This document shows, piece after piece, positions 14,960-24,153 of a stretch of DNA of 64,000 bases. Made by a program: the position numbers and the translations under genes. How positions within the stretch are numbered: the stretch's first letter is position 1; each line of letters starts with the position of its first letter. The notes beneath the pieces are model-generated. The model saw only the letters and a program-made list of their open reading frames with translations. It made no database searches and was not told where the DNA came from. Source of the DNA: JAAXHH01 sp965248395 (GTDB lineage Bacteria > JAAXHH01); contig OZ252103.1 in NCBI GenBank assembly GCA_965248395.1, forward strand, positions 1,488,001 to 1,552,000. The letters run 5' to 3'.

Positions 14960-15919
14960 ATGACCCGAGGCAGACCGGAGCCCGTCTCCCGCAGGTACGA
15001 CGTGACAGACGCCCGCGACCGGCTTCGGATCCGCGAGGCGCTGGAGCAACTCGGCCCGTCGGAGCGCACAACCGAAGCCTGGTGCGACTGGGTGTTCGTT
15101 TTCGAGGATGAAGGGGAGCGGCTGGTCCTGAAGCAGTACCAGAAAGGGACGTTGATGATACAGGGCAGGGCGGAACACTTGCTCCAGGTGATCCTCCACG
15201 TCCTTTCACCCTTTCTGGATGATTCCGCGGAAGCTACCAGGGACGGTACAGGCGGCGCGAAGACCCGGAACCTGTCCCTGCCCCACATCGGAACGGACGA
15301 GTCCGGCAAAGGCGACTATTTCGGTCCGCTGGTGGTCGGCGGCGTCGTGGTCGAGACCGGGTCCTGGGAAAAACTCTCTGGTCTTGGCATCAGGGATTCC
15401 AAGAAACTGGGCGACGCGCGCTGCCGCAAACTGGCATCCGAGATCCGCCAGGTGTGTGTCGAGCGTTACTACGAAGTAATCATTCCGCCGGAGCGGTACA
15501 ACACGCTGTACGAGGAATTCAGGCGGGAAGGCAGGAATCTCAACCACCTCCTGGCCTGGGCCCACGCCCGCGCCATCGAGAGTCTGCTGGATCGTGCTCC
15601 CTGTCCACTGGCCGTGGCGGACCAGTTCGGAAACGAGTACTACATTCGATCGCGCCTCATGAACAAGGGCAGGGGAATCGAGCTGATACAGGAACACAAG
15701 GGAGAGCGGTACCTGGCCGTAGCCGCTGCGTCCGTGCTCGCGCGGGACCGTTTCCTGGAATACATGGACAGGTTGTCCGCCGAGGCCGGCCTGACGCTGC
15801 CCAGGGGCGCTGGCGCGCCGGTAGTCGAAGCCGCCCGGAAATACGTGGAACGCCACGGGGCGGACCGGCTGGCAGCCGTGGCCAAGTTGCATCACAAAAC
15901 CACGGCCCGGGTTGTGTAA
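14960..15919 (+). CDS. rnhC: Ribonuclease HIII
   Basis: A 319-residue protein with the two-part layout of RNase HIII. Residues 1-90 form the TBP-like substrate-binding domain (LVLKQYQKGTLMIQG). The RNase H fold then begins at PHIGTDESGKGDYFGPLVVGG, with the catalytic Asp and Glu in DESGKGD. The GIRDSKKL and HARAIESLL segments follow, and the ERYLAVAAASVLARD helix ends the core. It removes RNA from RNA/DNA hybrids during replication and repair. No RNase HII gene is in the window, so its redundancy cannot be judged. The ATG at 14960 is the first that gives a complete N-terminal domain. Confidence 0.9.
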   Translation: MTRGRPEPVSRRYDVTDARDRLRIREALEQLGPSERTTEAWCDWVFVFEDEGERLVLKQYQKGTLMIQGRAEHLLQVILHVLSPFLDDSAEATRDGTGGAKTRNLSLPHIGTDESGKGDYFGPLVVGGVVVETGSWEKLSGLGIRDSKKLGDARCRKLASEIRQVCVERYYEVIIPPERYNTLYEEFRREGRNLNHLLAWAHARAIESLLDRAPCPLAVADQFGNEYYIRSRLMNKGRGIELIQEHKGERYLAVAAASVLARDRFLEYMDRLSAEAGLTLPRGAGAPVVEAARKYVERHGADRLAAVAKLHHKTTARVV

Positions 15920-15989
15920 ACGGGTCAAAATTCGTACATATAATAGCAGGTGGATTAGCCCAACGTCCTACCAGGGGAGTTCGGCCTGA

Positions 15990-17489
15990 ATGCGACAGAC
16001 GACGCTCTACGCCCATACAAGGTTTCAAATCGCGCCCGTCGACCCGAGAATTTTCGGAGGATTCCTGGAACACATCGGCAGGGCCGTCTACGAGGGCGTG
16101 TACGAACCGGACAGCTCCCACGCTGACGAGGACGGACTCCGGAAGGACGTGCTGAAGGCGCTGGAACGACAATCCATGACCGTCATGAGGTATCCCGGCG
16201 GAAACTTCGCGTCCGGCTACCACTGGATGGACGGCGTGGGCCCGCATAAACTGCGGCCCACCGTCCGTGAACTCGCCTGGCAGAGCGTCGAGCCGAACGC
16301 TTTCGGTACCGACGAATTCATTCGTCTATGCCGCAAAATGAACTGGCAGCCCATGCTCACGGTCAACCTCGGAACGGGTTCGCCCGAGGAAGCCAGGAAC
16401 TGGGTCGAGTACTGCAACTGTCCTTCAGGCACGAGTTACGCCGATATTCGGGTGGGCAACGGGGCGGATATGCCCTATGACGTCGGCCTGTGGTGCCTGG
16501 GCAACGAAATGGACGGCCACTGGCAGCTTGGCCACGTACCGGCGGACCATTACGCGATACGAGCCCAGCAGGCCGCGAAAATGATGAAGGACGTCGATCG
16601 CAGGATCGAACTGGTCGCCTGCGGTTCCTGCTCCGTGGACATGTTCGACACCTACATGGAATGGGACCGACAGGTCCTCGACTACCTGGGCGATTACGCC
16701 GACTACATCAGCCTGCACCGGTACGTGGGCAACCCGCGGGACGATACACCGGACTACCTGGCGGTCACGAACTCCATCGATCGGCAGATCGAGGAGATGG
16801 ACGCGGTATGCCGGTTCATCCAGGCCAGGCGAAGAAGCCCCAAACGCACGTACCTGTGTTTCGACGAATGGAACGTCTGGTACAAGAACCACGAAACGGA
16901 CGGCGAGGGCAAATTCGCGCCGCACCTGGTGGAAGAGGTCTACAATCTCGAAGACGCCCTCGTCGTCGCCGGGTTCCTGAACAGTTTCGTACGCCACGCC
17001 GATTCGGTCCGGATCGCGAACATCGCCCAGATCGTCAACGTCATCGCCCCGCTCCTCACCAGGGGCGACGATCTGCTCGTACAGTCCATATTCCACCCCT
17101 TCACGATGTACGCGCAGCGCCGCGAAGGCACGGCGCTCCGCATCTGCGTGGATGGCGCGAGCTACAAAAGCGAGAGCTACGGACGGGCGAACTACATCGA
17201 CGCCGCCATGATACAGGACGACTTTAAACTGCACGTATTCGTCACGAACCGCAGCGCGAACACCGCCGCGCCCCTGCGCATCATACTCGAAGACCGGCCG
17301 ATCGAGTCCCTGGCCAGCGCCGAGATCCTCACCGGGGGCGAAGATCCAAAGGCCGCTAACACGTTCGAGCAGCCCGACCTGGTCGACAAGAGGCCCTACG
17401 ACCAGATCAAGGTCGCAGGAGGCAGGGTACAGTGCTTCCTGCCCCCGCTCGCCTTCGCGGCGATGACCTTCGAACTCGAGAAATGGTAG
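15990..17489 (+). CDS. GH51 alpha-L-arabinofuranosidase
   Basis: A 499-residue glycoside hydrolase family 51 protein without a signal peptide, so cytoplasmic. It opens with the family pattern IFGGFLEHIGRAVYEGVYEP and has MRYPGGNFASGYHW. Acid/base Glu173 lies in CLGNEMDGHW and nucleophile Glu293 in CFDEWNVWY, both at family positions of the retaining clan GH-A fold. A C-terminal beta domain follows residue 370. It releases terminal arabinofuranose from oligosaccharides. GGGGAG lies about 11 bp before the ATG. A TATAAT box at 15939-15944 with a poor -35 may drive it. The ABC importer genes follow on the same strand, so it probably acts on the imported arabino-oligosaccharides. Confidence 0.9.
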   Translation: MRQTTLYAHTRFQIAPVDPRIFGGFLEHIGRAVYEGVYEPDSSHADEDGLRKDVLKALERQSMTVMRYPGGNFASGYHWMDGVGPHKLRPTVRELAWQSVEPNAFGTDEFIRLCRKMNWQPMLTVNLGTGSPEEARNWVEYCNCPSGTSYADIRVGNGADMPYDVGLWCLGNEMDGHWQLGHVPADHYAIRAQQAAKMMKDVDRRIELVACGSCSVDMFDTYMEWDRQVLDYLGDYADYISLHRYVGNPRDDTPDYLAVTNSIDRQIEEMDAVCRFIQARRRSPKRTYLCFDEWNVWYKNHETDGEGKFAPHLVEEVYNLEDALVVAGFLNSFVRHADSVRIANIAQIVNVIAPLLTRGDDLLVQSIFHPFTMYAQRREGTALRICVDGASYKSESYGRANYIDAAMIQDDFKLHVFVTNRSANTAAPLRIILEDRPIESLASAEILTGGEDPKAANTFEQPDLVDKRPYDQIKVAGGRVQCFLPPLAFAAMTFELEKW

Positions 17490-17563
17490 GCCGCGGCGAA
17501 GCGTGTCGTGGCCCTTTTGCGCCGCGTCCGGACTGACAGGCGCAACTACGTCCCATCCTTCCC

Positions 17564-18907
17564 ATGCCAAAATTTTCAGCATCCAAAAAACTGTCCCGCC
17601 GGAACATCCTGAAAATCGGCGGCGGCGCCCTGCTCGGTGCGGCCGTACTCGGTTGCGGTAATCGCGACGATCGGAAGCCACTGCGATTCATGACGGCCCT
17701 GACCCGGGAGAAGCACCGTTCCCTGGAACCGCTGATCGCCGAGTTTTCCGAGATCCATCCCGGCATCCGCATCGAACACGTCAAGGTGCCCTGGGACCAG
17801 GCCCACTCGAAGTATATCACCTCCATGCTGGGGGGCGATCCCCCCGACGTCATGTCGATTTCCAGTTGGTGGATGGCCGAGTTCCGCGCCATGGGCGCCC
17901 TCGAGGACCTGAGGCCCTGGGCCAGCGACTGGCCCCATCTCCAGGGCTACACGGAAAACGTGCGGCGCTTCACCCGGTCGACGATGGCGTTCGACGGCGA
18001 CCAGGTCTTCGGCCTGCCCGCGGAAGTGGCCGTCCGATCCATGTTCTACAGACGTGAATGGCTCGATGAACACGGACTGGCGCCCGCCGAAACGCGCGAG
18101 GAGTGGCGCGCGCTGCTCGAGAAGATCACGGACCCGGGCCGGCAGCGTTACGGATATGCCTTCCGGGGAGCCCGGGGCGGTTTCTACAGCTGGTGGGCCA
18201 TCGCCCAGGAATACGCCGGGTCCAACGCCTGGTTCGACCAGGATCAACGGTGTATCATCAACGGTCCGGACCACGTGGCGGGGTTGTCGTACTGGAACGA
18301 CCTGTACCAGGACGGTCTCGTGCCGCCCGATTCGCTGAACTGGGGGTTCAACGAGCTGGTGCAGGGATTCTGGTCGGATCTCTGCGGGACGATGGAGCAG
18401 GACCCGGAGGTGGTCCGCACCTGCCTGGAGCACGGGTTGAACGAGGATACCCTCGCCATCACCATCATGCCCGCGGGACCGAAGGCCCGCGTGGCCCTGG
18501 CCGACGGCGGATACATGTCCATGTCTTCGGGATCCCGCCACAAGGACGAAGCCTGGACGTTTCTGAGCTGGTTGATGGCGCCCGAACAGCGGTTTCGGTA
18601 CTGCAAGGACGTCAACATGATCCCGCCCTTCGCGGACGCCATGAATGACCCCGCCTTCGGGCAGGGACTCTACCGTTCTTTCATGGAAATGGTCACCGAC
18701 CCTTCCATACTCCAGAACTGGTATCCCAACTACCTGCCGGAAATGGGCGAGTTTCTCGAGGTGCGTGTTACCGAGGAGCACCAGAAAATGCTGCTGAAGA
18801 GACAGTCGCCGCAGGAGACGCTTGACCGCCTGGCCGATTTCATGACGCGGGCGCAGAAGAAGTACGTGGACCGGCACGGTCCGGACACGCCGCGGCCGCC
18901 GGCGTAG
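17564..18907 (+). CDS. ABC sugar transporter solute-binding protein
   Basis: A 447-residue family-1 extracellular solute-binding protein. Residues 1-31 contain a twin-arginine-like lipoprotein signal (LSRRNILKIGGG, then AAVLGC with the lipid Cys). The mature part has the FSEIHPGIRIEHVKVPWDQ opening and the PPDVMSISSWWMAEF segment typical of sugar-binding proteins. It should present an oligosaccharide to the permeases encoded downstream. A closely similar paralogue follows 58 bases later; both share the WYPNYLPEMGEF-type segment near the end and the same RHGPDTPRPP tail. The preceding GH51 gene points to arabino-oligosaccharides. Confidence 0.85.
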   Translation: MPKFSASKKLSRRNILKIGGGALLGAAVLGCGNRDDRKPLRFMTALTREKHRSLEPLIAEFSEIHPGIRIEHVKVPWDQAHSKYITSMLGGDPPDVMSISSWWMAEFRAMGALEDLRPWASDWPHLQGYTENVRRFTRSTMAFDGDQVFGLPAEVAVRSMFYRREWLDEHGLAPAETREEWRALLEKITDPGRQRYGYAFRGARGGFYSWWAIAQEYAGSNAWFDQDQRCIINGPDHVAGLSYWNDLYQDGLVPPDSLNWGFNELVQGFWSDLCGTMEQDPEVVRTCLEHGLNEDTLAITIMPAGPKARVALADGGYMSMSSGSRHKDEAWTFLSWLMAPEQRFRYCKDVNMIPPFADAMNDPAFGQGLYRSFMEMVTDPSILQNWYPNYLPEMGEFLEVRVTEEHQKMLLKRQSPQETLDRLADFMTRAQKKYVDRHGPDTPRPPA

Positions 18908-18965
18908 TGTTACAGGTCAGCAAAACAGGTCAGCTGCCTCAGGTCAGCGAAAAAGGTTCGACACG

Positions 18966-20315
18966 ATGCGTCATATCGCGAAATCCGAATACCTTACCCG
19001 CCGCGATGTGTTGCGGCTCGGCGGCACGTCCCTTGCGGGCGCGGCCGTGCTCGGATGCGGGGGCGGGGATGACCGCCGGACCGTCACGCTCTTCAGCCCG
19101 ATGGGCGAGGTGAAGAACCGCGCTCTTGCCGATCAGATCGACCGCTTCATGGCCCTGCGGGACGATATCCGCGTGGAACTGATTCCCGTTCCGTGGGACC
19201 AGGGCCACGCCAAGCTGCTGACCATGATCGCCGGCGGCAATCCGCCCGACCTGATCACGGCGACCGGCCAGTGGATGGCCGAATTCCGGGCAATGGGCGC
19301 CATTGAGGACCTGACGTCCTGGTACCGGTCGTGGCCCCATCGCGACGCTTTTACGAGGACGTGCCTGCTCCGGTGCGAGAGCAGCACGGCCATAGAGAAC
19401 GGCCGGGTCTATGGACTGCCGCTGGAACTGACTACGCGGGTCATGTTCTACCGCAAACGATGGCTGGATGAACACGGACTGGAACCCGCCGCGACACGGG
19501 CCGACTGGCGCGCGTTGCTGGAACGGTTCACCGACCGGGGCAGGAACCGGTACGGATACGCCCTGCGCGGCGCCAGGGGCGGTTTCTGGACGTGGTGGCC
19601 CATGCTGGAGGAGTTCTCCGGCACGAACGAATGGTTCGACGGGGACAACAACTGCATGATCAACAGCCCGGATCACGTGGAAGGGCTGGCCTATTGGAAC
19701 GACATATACCGGGACGGCCTGGCGCCGGCGGACTCGGTGAACTGGGGATACAACGAACTGGTGCAGGGTTTCTGGTCCGGTATCTGCGGGTGCATTGAAC
19801 AGGACCCCGAAGTGGTGCGCACCTGCCTCGAACATGGCATGGACGAATCGACCCTGGCCACGGCCGTCATGCCCGCCGGTCCCCGCGCCCACGTGGCTTC
19901 CAACGACATCTGGATCCTTTCCATCTCGGCCGGCGCCCGGAACCCGGACGGGGCCCTGGCTTTTTACGAGTGGATGATGTCGCCGGAACAGCTCATCGCC
20001 TACAGCAAGGATGCGAGCGTGCTGCCGACGGTGAAGCAGGGCATGGACGACCCCTATTTCGGCCAGGGATTTCTCAGGCCGTTCATGGACATGGCCACCG
20101 ACGAGAAACTCCTGCAGAACTGGTACCCGAGCTACCTGCCGGAAATGGGCGAGTTCATCGAGGTGCTGGTCACCGAAGAACAGCAGAAGGTGCTCCTCGG
20201 CAGGCAATCGCCGCGGGAAATGCTCGACCGGCTGGCCGTTTTCCTGGACCGGGCCCAGAAGCGTTACGTGGACCGCCACGGTCCCGACACGCCCCGGCCG
20301 CCGGGAACCACGTAA
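18966..20315 (+). CDS. ABC sugar transporter solute-binding protein (tandem paralogue)
   Basis: A 449-residue paralogue of the preceding gene. The signal has LTRRDVLRLGGT, then AAVLGC as lipobox, so Tat/lipoprotein export is likely. Matching blocks include IELIPVPWDQGHAK-like, WMAEFRAMGAIEDL, LAYWNDIYRDGL and WYPSYLPEMGEFIE. The two proteins differ throughout rather than in one domain, so this is an old duplication, not a sequencing artefact. Having two binding proteins for one permease pair suggests two related ligands or different affinities. The permease ATG begins 11 bases after its stop, so the set is one operon. Confidence 0.85.
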   Translation: MRHIAKSEYLTRRDVLRLGGTSLAGAAVLGCGGGDDRRTVTLFSPMGEVKNRALADQIDRFMALRDDIRVELIPVPWDQGHAKLLTMIAGGNPPDLITATGQWMAEFRAMGAIEDLTSWYRSWPHRDAFTRTCLLRCESSTAIENGRVYGLPLELTTRVMFYRKRWLDEHGLEPAATRADWRALLERFTDRGRNRYGYALRGARGGFWTWWPMLEEFSGTNEWFDGDNNCMINSPDHVEGLAYWNDIYRDGLAPADSVNWGYNELVQGFWSGICGCIEQDPEVVRTCLEHGMDESTLATAVMPAGPRAHVASNDIWILSISAGARNPDGALAFYEWMMSPEQLIAYSKDASVLPTVKQGMDDPYFGQGFLRPFMDMATDEKLLQNWYPSYLPEMGEFIEVLVTEEQQKVLLGRQSPREMLDRLAVFLDRAQKRYVDRHGPDTPRPPGTT

Positions 20316-20326
20316 TCCATCACGCC

Positions 20327-21208
20327 ATGAAAAAAGCCGAACCCTACCTGCTCCTGATGCCCGCCTACCTGCTCATCGGGGGATTCATGTTCTACCCCAT
20401 GGCCACGGTATTCCTGCTTTCGCTGCGGGAATACCAGCTCATGGATCCGCTCAACACCCCCTTCGTCGGGTTGAAGCAATACGGCATCATGTTGGGGGAC
20501 GAGTACTTCTGGCGGAGTCTCCGGCATTCGATGGTCTGGGTGGTCGTGTCGCTTTTCTTCCAGTTCCTGTTCGGATTCTGCCTGGCGCTGCTGCTCAACA
20601 GCACGCGGTTCAGGGGCAAGGGGATTTTCCAGGCCATTGTTTTCGCGCCGTGGGCGGTATCGGGCTTCCTGATCGCCATCATATGGGCATGGCTGCTCAA
20701 CGGTGAATTCGGACTGGTCAACGACCTGCTCATCCGGTTCGGGTTGCTGGACCAGAAGGTCGGGTTCCTGTCGCGCGGGGAAACGGCCCTCCTCTCCTGC
20801 GTGCTGGCCAATATCTGGTTCGGCGTCACCTTTTTCGCCGTCATGCTCTTCGCCGCGCTGCAGGCCATCCCGCCGAACCTGTACGAAGCGGCCGACATGG
20901 ACGGCGCCACGGCCTGGCAGTCCTTCTGGCGCGTCACGGCGCCCATGGTAAAACCGGCCATCGTCATCACCATTCTCCTCCGAGCGATCTGGATATTCAA
21001 CTGGGCGGACCTGATCTGGGTTATGACCGGGGGCGGTCCGGCCGGGACGTCCCGCACGCTGGCCCTCTACGTTTTCCAGAAGGCCTTCCTGGGGCTGGAC
21101 TTCGGATATTCAGCGGCCCTGGGGGTGGCGCTGACGGCGGTTTCCCTGATCTTCACCGCCATTTTCCTTCGCGCTACGAGGTTTTACGGCGACCAGGCCG
21201 CGATATGA
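20327..21208 (+). CDS. ABC sugar transporter permease (MalF type)
   Basis: A 293-residue integral membrane protein with about six membrane helices, starting MKKAEPYLLLMPAYLLIGGF. The EAA loop that contacts the ATPase is visible as YEAADMDGATAWQSFWRVTAPMV with its conserved Gly. The frame is open upstream inside the binding-protein gene, but the ATG at 20327 is where homology starts. It is 11 bases after the preceding stop and 10 bases before the next permease ATG. It forms the first half of the translocation channel. Confidence 0.9.
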   Translation: MKKAEPYLLLMPAYLLIGGFMFYPMATVFLLSLREYQLMDPLNTPFVGLKQYGIMLGDEYFWRSLRHSMVWVVVSLFFQFLFGFCLALLLNSTRFRGKGIFQAIVFAPWAVSGFLIAIIWAWLLNGEFGLVNDLLIRFGLLDQKVGFLSRGETALLSCVLANIWFGVTFFAVMLFAALQAIPPNLYEAADMDGATAWQSFWRVTAPMVKPAIVITILLRAIWIFNWADLIWVMTGGGPAGTSRTLALYVFQKAFLGLDFGYSAALGVALTAVSLIFTAIFLRATRFYGDQAAI

Positions 21209-21218
21209 GGAAGGGTAG

Positions 21219-22052
21219 ATGATCAGACCGGGACCATGGTATCGCCTGCTTCAAGCCGCCGGACTGAGCGCGTTTTTTCTTTTCGCGGTATTCCCCGTGT
21301 ACTGGATGGTGGTCACGTCCCTGACGCCCGAAAAGGACCTCTTCGTCTGGCCCCTGCGGTATTTCCCGGCGGCGCCCACGCTGGAACACTACGCCGCGGC
21401 CTTTCTGCGCACCGACATCCCCCGGTTCTTTACCAACAGCCTCATGGTCGCCAGCCTGGCCTCCGCCTGCACGCTGACCGTGTCCGTCCTGGGAGGCTAC
21501 GCCCTCGCGCGCTACCGGTTCCGGGGACGCCAGGTCACGCTGCTGTTGTTCCTGGCGACCCAGATGATGCCGGTGGTGGTGCTCATCGTCCCCCTCTTCA
21601 TCATTTTCAGGATGCTCGGCCTGCTGAACACGCTCTACAGCCTGATGATCGTGTATACCGTGCTGAACATCCCTTTCTGCACGCTCATGATGCAGGGATT
21701 CTTCGCTGGCGTCCCTTCGGAACTGGAGGAAGCCGCGATGGTGGACGGATGCAACCGGATGGGGGCGATCCTGCGCGTGGCCGTGCCGCTGACCCGTCCC
21801 GGCCTGATCGCGACCTTCCTCTTCGCCTTCATCGGCGCGTGGAACGAACTGCTTTTCGCGGTGATGTTCCTGAACTCGGAGTCCACCTTCACCCTGCCCG
21901 TCGGCCTGTACAACTTCATCAGCAAGTACGACATCCACTGGGGTCGCATGATGGCCGGCGCAACCCTGGCCCTGCTTCCGGCCCTGGCCGTGTTCGCCTT
22001 CGTTCAGCGTTACATGGTGCGTGGACTGGCATTGGGCGCCGTTAAAGGCTAA
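21219..22052 (+). CDS. ABC sugar transporter permease (MalG type)
   Basis: A 277-residue permease, the typical second partner of sugar importers. It has FPVYWMVVTSLTPEKDLF at the first periplasmic turn, the EEAAMVDGCNRMGAILRVAVPLTRPG EAA loop, and the family C-terminus ending in a RYMVRGLALGAVKG segment (compare the usual QRYFVKGLTAGAVKG). It ends the importer operon. No ATP-binding gene follows: the next gene is convergent. As in many bacteria, an MsmK/UgpC-type ATPase encoded elsewhere is probably shared. AAGGGTAG lies before the ATG as a ribosome site. Confidence 0.9.
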   Translation: MIRPGPWYRLLQAAGLSAFFLFAVFPVYWMVVTSLTPEKDLFVWPLRYFPAAPTLEHYAAAFLRTDIPRFFTNSLMVASLASACTLTVSVLGGYALARYRFRGRQVTLLLFLATQMMPVVVLIVPLFIIFRMLGLLNTLYSLMIVYTVLNIPFCTLMMQGFFAGVPSELEEAAMVDGCNRMGAILRVAVPLTRPGLIATFLFAFIGAWNELLFAVMFLNSESTFTLPVGLYNFISKYDIHWGRMMAGATLALLPALAVFAFVQRYMVRGLALGAVKG

Positions 22053-22095
22053 GGCAGGAAGACGGGCTGTCGGGGTACTTCGAGGTATTGCGCGA

Positions 22096-22896
22096 TCAGG
22101 GCAGGAGGAGCGGTCGGACCCAGACGAGGTAAACCTGGTCGCCGGACCGGATCGCCTGGTGTTCGGACAGCAGCAGGTAGGCTTCACGGGCGGATGGTCC
22201 GGAAAGCGTCCGGTATCCACGGGGGCGTTTCCCCTTCACCTCCGCCAGGTCTATCGAATCAATCGGCCATTCCACGGCCTTGTCGGACTGGTCCGCCATG
22301 TACCGGGGAAGCTTCTGCACGGCGATCTCGACGCGGTCAGGGACGAATGGCGCGACGTCGGGATGGGTAAACTCGACCAGGAAGTTGTTGAACTTGTAAA
22401 AGGCGTTCCAGGCCGGCGCGATGAGACTGTTGTCGGAACGGGCTTTGAGCATCCCGGTCGAGTAGGTATGCAGGCTCGCCGGGGTGTGCAGCCCGATCCA
22501 TATGGTCACCTTGTTATTGTTTTCCCGATAGGGTTCTTCTATACTCCTGGCGTAGGGCAGTTCGTTCTCGAGCCATTCGTTCGTAAGACTCGACAGCCCG
22601 AAGCTGCTCTGCATGGTCAGATACAGCTTGATCCGGTCCTCGCCGCTCAGCTGGACCTGCCGGTAGCCCTTTTTGAAATCGTCATCCCGGAACACGACAA
22701 GTCCTTCTTCGTAGATCACGATCTGCGGCGTTCGGGAAAGAAACACCTCGTGGACGGTGGTCGATGCCCGGACCAGTTTGCGCCAGATGGCCGGGTTGTT
22801 CTCGGCCCCGTGGACCGCGGCGGGCGGACAGAAGCCCGCCAGTATGATCAGTACCAGGAAGGTGAAGTTCCTGAGGGCGTCGTGGCTTCTTTTCAT
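22096..22896 (-). CDS. Hypothetical secreted protein
   Basis: A 266-residue protein with a Sec signal: KRSHDALRN, a hydrophobic stretch FTFLVLIILAGF, then a cleavage-like AAVHGA at about residue 30. I do not recognise the mature domain. It contains an EEGLVVFRDDDFKKGYRQVQL segment and a central VTIWIGLHTPASLHTYSTG strand, and looks like a mixed alpha/beta periplasmic protein. It is convergent with the sugar importer. Its 5' side faces a small possible zinc-ribbon gene read in the opposite direction. No metal motif or enzyme signature can be seen. Confidence 0.6.
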   Translation of the reverse strand: MKRSHDALRNFTFLVLIILAGFCPPAAVHGAENNPAIWRKLVRASTTVHEVFLSRTPQIVIYEEGLVVFRDDDFKKGYRQVQLSGEDRIKLYLTMQSSFGLSSLTNEWLENELPYARSIEEPYRENNNKVTIWIGLHTPASLHTYSTGMLKARSDNSLIAPAWNAFYKFNNFLVEFTHPDVAPFVPDRVEIAVQKLPRYMADQSDKAVEWPIDSIDLAEVKGKRPRGYRTLSGPSAREAYLLLSEHQAIRSGDQVYLVWVRPLLLP

Positions 22897-22922
22897 TTTG
22901 CTGTTATCACTTTTCGATATGT

Positions 22923-23072
22923 ATGCGATGCAACCGTTGTAACCGATCCATGAACGAGGGAAAGCGGAGTTTTCACAAGCAGCGCAAGTGGCGATGTCCC
23001 GCCTGTGGACGCGTTCGGTTTCAGCCGAACAGGCCCAGGCACCGGTACGCGAAACGCCGCCGCGGGGTTTGA
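22923..23072 (+). CDS. Possible 49-residue zinc-ribbon protein
   Basis: A short frame from ATG 22923 to TGA 23072. It has two CxxC pairs: CNRC at residues 3-6 and CPAC at 25-28, with a basic stretch between (KRSFHKQRKWR) and a strongly basic Arg-rich tail. That is the layout of small zinc ribbons, often nucleic-acid or ribosome-associated. It lies between two leftward genes, read rightward. No ribosome site or promoter is visible, so it may be chance coding. A start at the internal ATG 22950 would remove the first CxxC. Confidence 0.4.
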   Translation: MRCNRCNRSMNEGKRSFHKQRKWRCPACGRVRFQPNRPRHRYAKRRRGV

Positions 23073-23097
23073 ATGGCGGAATGGCCGCCCGGGCGGG

Positions 23098-23994
23098 TCA
23101 CCCGCCCAATCGCTTCGCGTAGTCCTCGTAGATCGACCGGTGCGCGGGATCCATTTCCATGAGTATGTCGTAGACTTCCGTGGATGATTCCGTACTGAAG
23201 ACGTCCGACAGTTGCAGGTAGTGGGCGTTCAGGAAATCCTGAAGACGCTCGTCCCGCGGATTCTTTTCGTACTGTTCGGCCATGATGTCCACGGCCTGGC
23301 GGCAGAGCGCCATGGACTCGACCAGCTTGTTTTCCCGTTGTGCCGCCAATCCCCGGTAATACCGGTTCCTGATCAGGCGGTGGGGTTTGTAATCTTCGGC
23401 CAGAATGCCGTCGATCAGGTCCAGCCGCTCGTCCCACCCCCGCTGAAACTCCCGGCTGAACCGGCCGTCCAGGGCGATGGCATTGGCGCGCTGGAAGTGT
23501 CTGTCTCCGCCGAATTCGGTGTACTTGTCCAGCTCGTGCCCGATCATGATATGGACGTAGTAATCGATCAGCCAGGTCAGCGCGTGAAACTGCTGATCGT
23601 CGTGCTGGAGCAAATCCTCCCGCTCGTATTCGAATAACCACCAACGGTCCAGGTACTTCAGGTCGGTACCGCTGTAGACGGTCAGGCGCGAGCCGTACTG
23701 GGTCTTGACCGCGCTGCCCAGGAAGGCCAGAATCGCTTCGATTCCCACGTGTACCGGTTCGGACAGATCTTCCTGCAACCAGTCCCATTCCTCAATGTAA
23801 TCGGTGAGCACGAAGTCGAAGTCGGCCATCCGCTCTCGGTGCAGGATGGGCAGCGCTTCCAGGTGAACCATGATTTCGGCTTTCACCTGCTGCCCGGAGG
23901 CGTCCAGCGCGGAAAACATCAGGAGGCAGAGAGAAAGCACGCCTGCCGACTTCCACGTGGCTTTCCGCGTTGTCCCGCAATGATACGGATCCAT
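23098..23994 (-). CDS. DUF4835-like secreted protein
   Basis: A 298-residue protein. The Sec signal spans about residues 1-34 (KSAGVLSLCLLMFSALDASG, processed near SGQQ). The rest resembles DUF4835: a beta-rich first half, then HALTWLIDYYVHIMIGHELDKYTEFGG and a helical YRGLAAQRENKLVESM region. DUF4835 is known mainly from Bacteroidota-type genomes, where its function is unproven. I chose the ATG at 23994, 8 bp after GGGAG; an in-frame ATG 15 bases upstream would bury that site. A good minus-strand promoter lies at 24077-24049. Family assignment is by eye and moderately sure. Confidence 0.6.
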   Translation of the reverse strand: MDPYHCGTTRKATWKSAGVLSLCLLMFSALDASGQQVKAEIMVHLEALPILHRERMADFDFVLTDYIEEWDWLQEDLSEPVHVGIEAILAFLGSAVKTQYGSRLTVYSGTDLKYLDRWWLFEYEREDLLQHDDQQFHALTWLIDYYVHIMIGHELDKYTEFGGDRHFQRANAIALDGRFSREFQRGWDERLDLIDGILAEDYKPHRLIRNRYYRGLAAQRENKLVESMALCRQAVDIMAEQYEKNPRDERLQDFLNAHYLQLSDVFSTESSTEVYDILMEMDPAHRSIYEDYAKRLGG

Positions 23995-24048
23995 CACACC
24001 TACTCCCATGGGACCGGGTCCCTTCCGTCCGGGTCGTCTTCCGTCGGG

Positions 24049-24077
24049 AAACTAATCGCGGGAGCGCGGGATGTCAA
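24049..24077 (-). promoter_or_regulatory. Promoter of the DUF4835-like gene
   Basis: TTGACA (24077-24072), 17-bp spacer, TAGTTT (24054-24049) on the minus strand. Start predicted near 24042, about 48 bases before the ATG. Confidence 0.6.
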
Positions 24078-24124
24078 GCCCATCCGGCGCGGCCGGAACC
24101 ACTGGGATCCCGTCGGTGCGAGCC

Positions 24125-24153
24125 TTGACACCCGCCTCGCCTGGCTGTATTTT
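24125..24153 (+). promoter_or_regulatory. Promoter of the radical SAM gene
   Basis: TTGACA (24125-24130), 17-bp spacer, TATTTT (24148-24153). It diverges from the promoter at 24049-24077, with about 50 bp between the two -35 boxes. Confidence 0.6.

Noticed and set aside
15916..15944. TATAAT before the GH51 gene as a full promoter
   Set aside because: The -10 is perfect but the hexamer 17 bp upstream is GTAAAC, so I mention it with the gene and do not list it as a promoter.
19970..20326. Upstream open extension of the first sugar permease
   Set aside because: It lies inside the second binding-protein gene in another frame, is not hydrophobic and precedes the family start at 20327.
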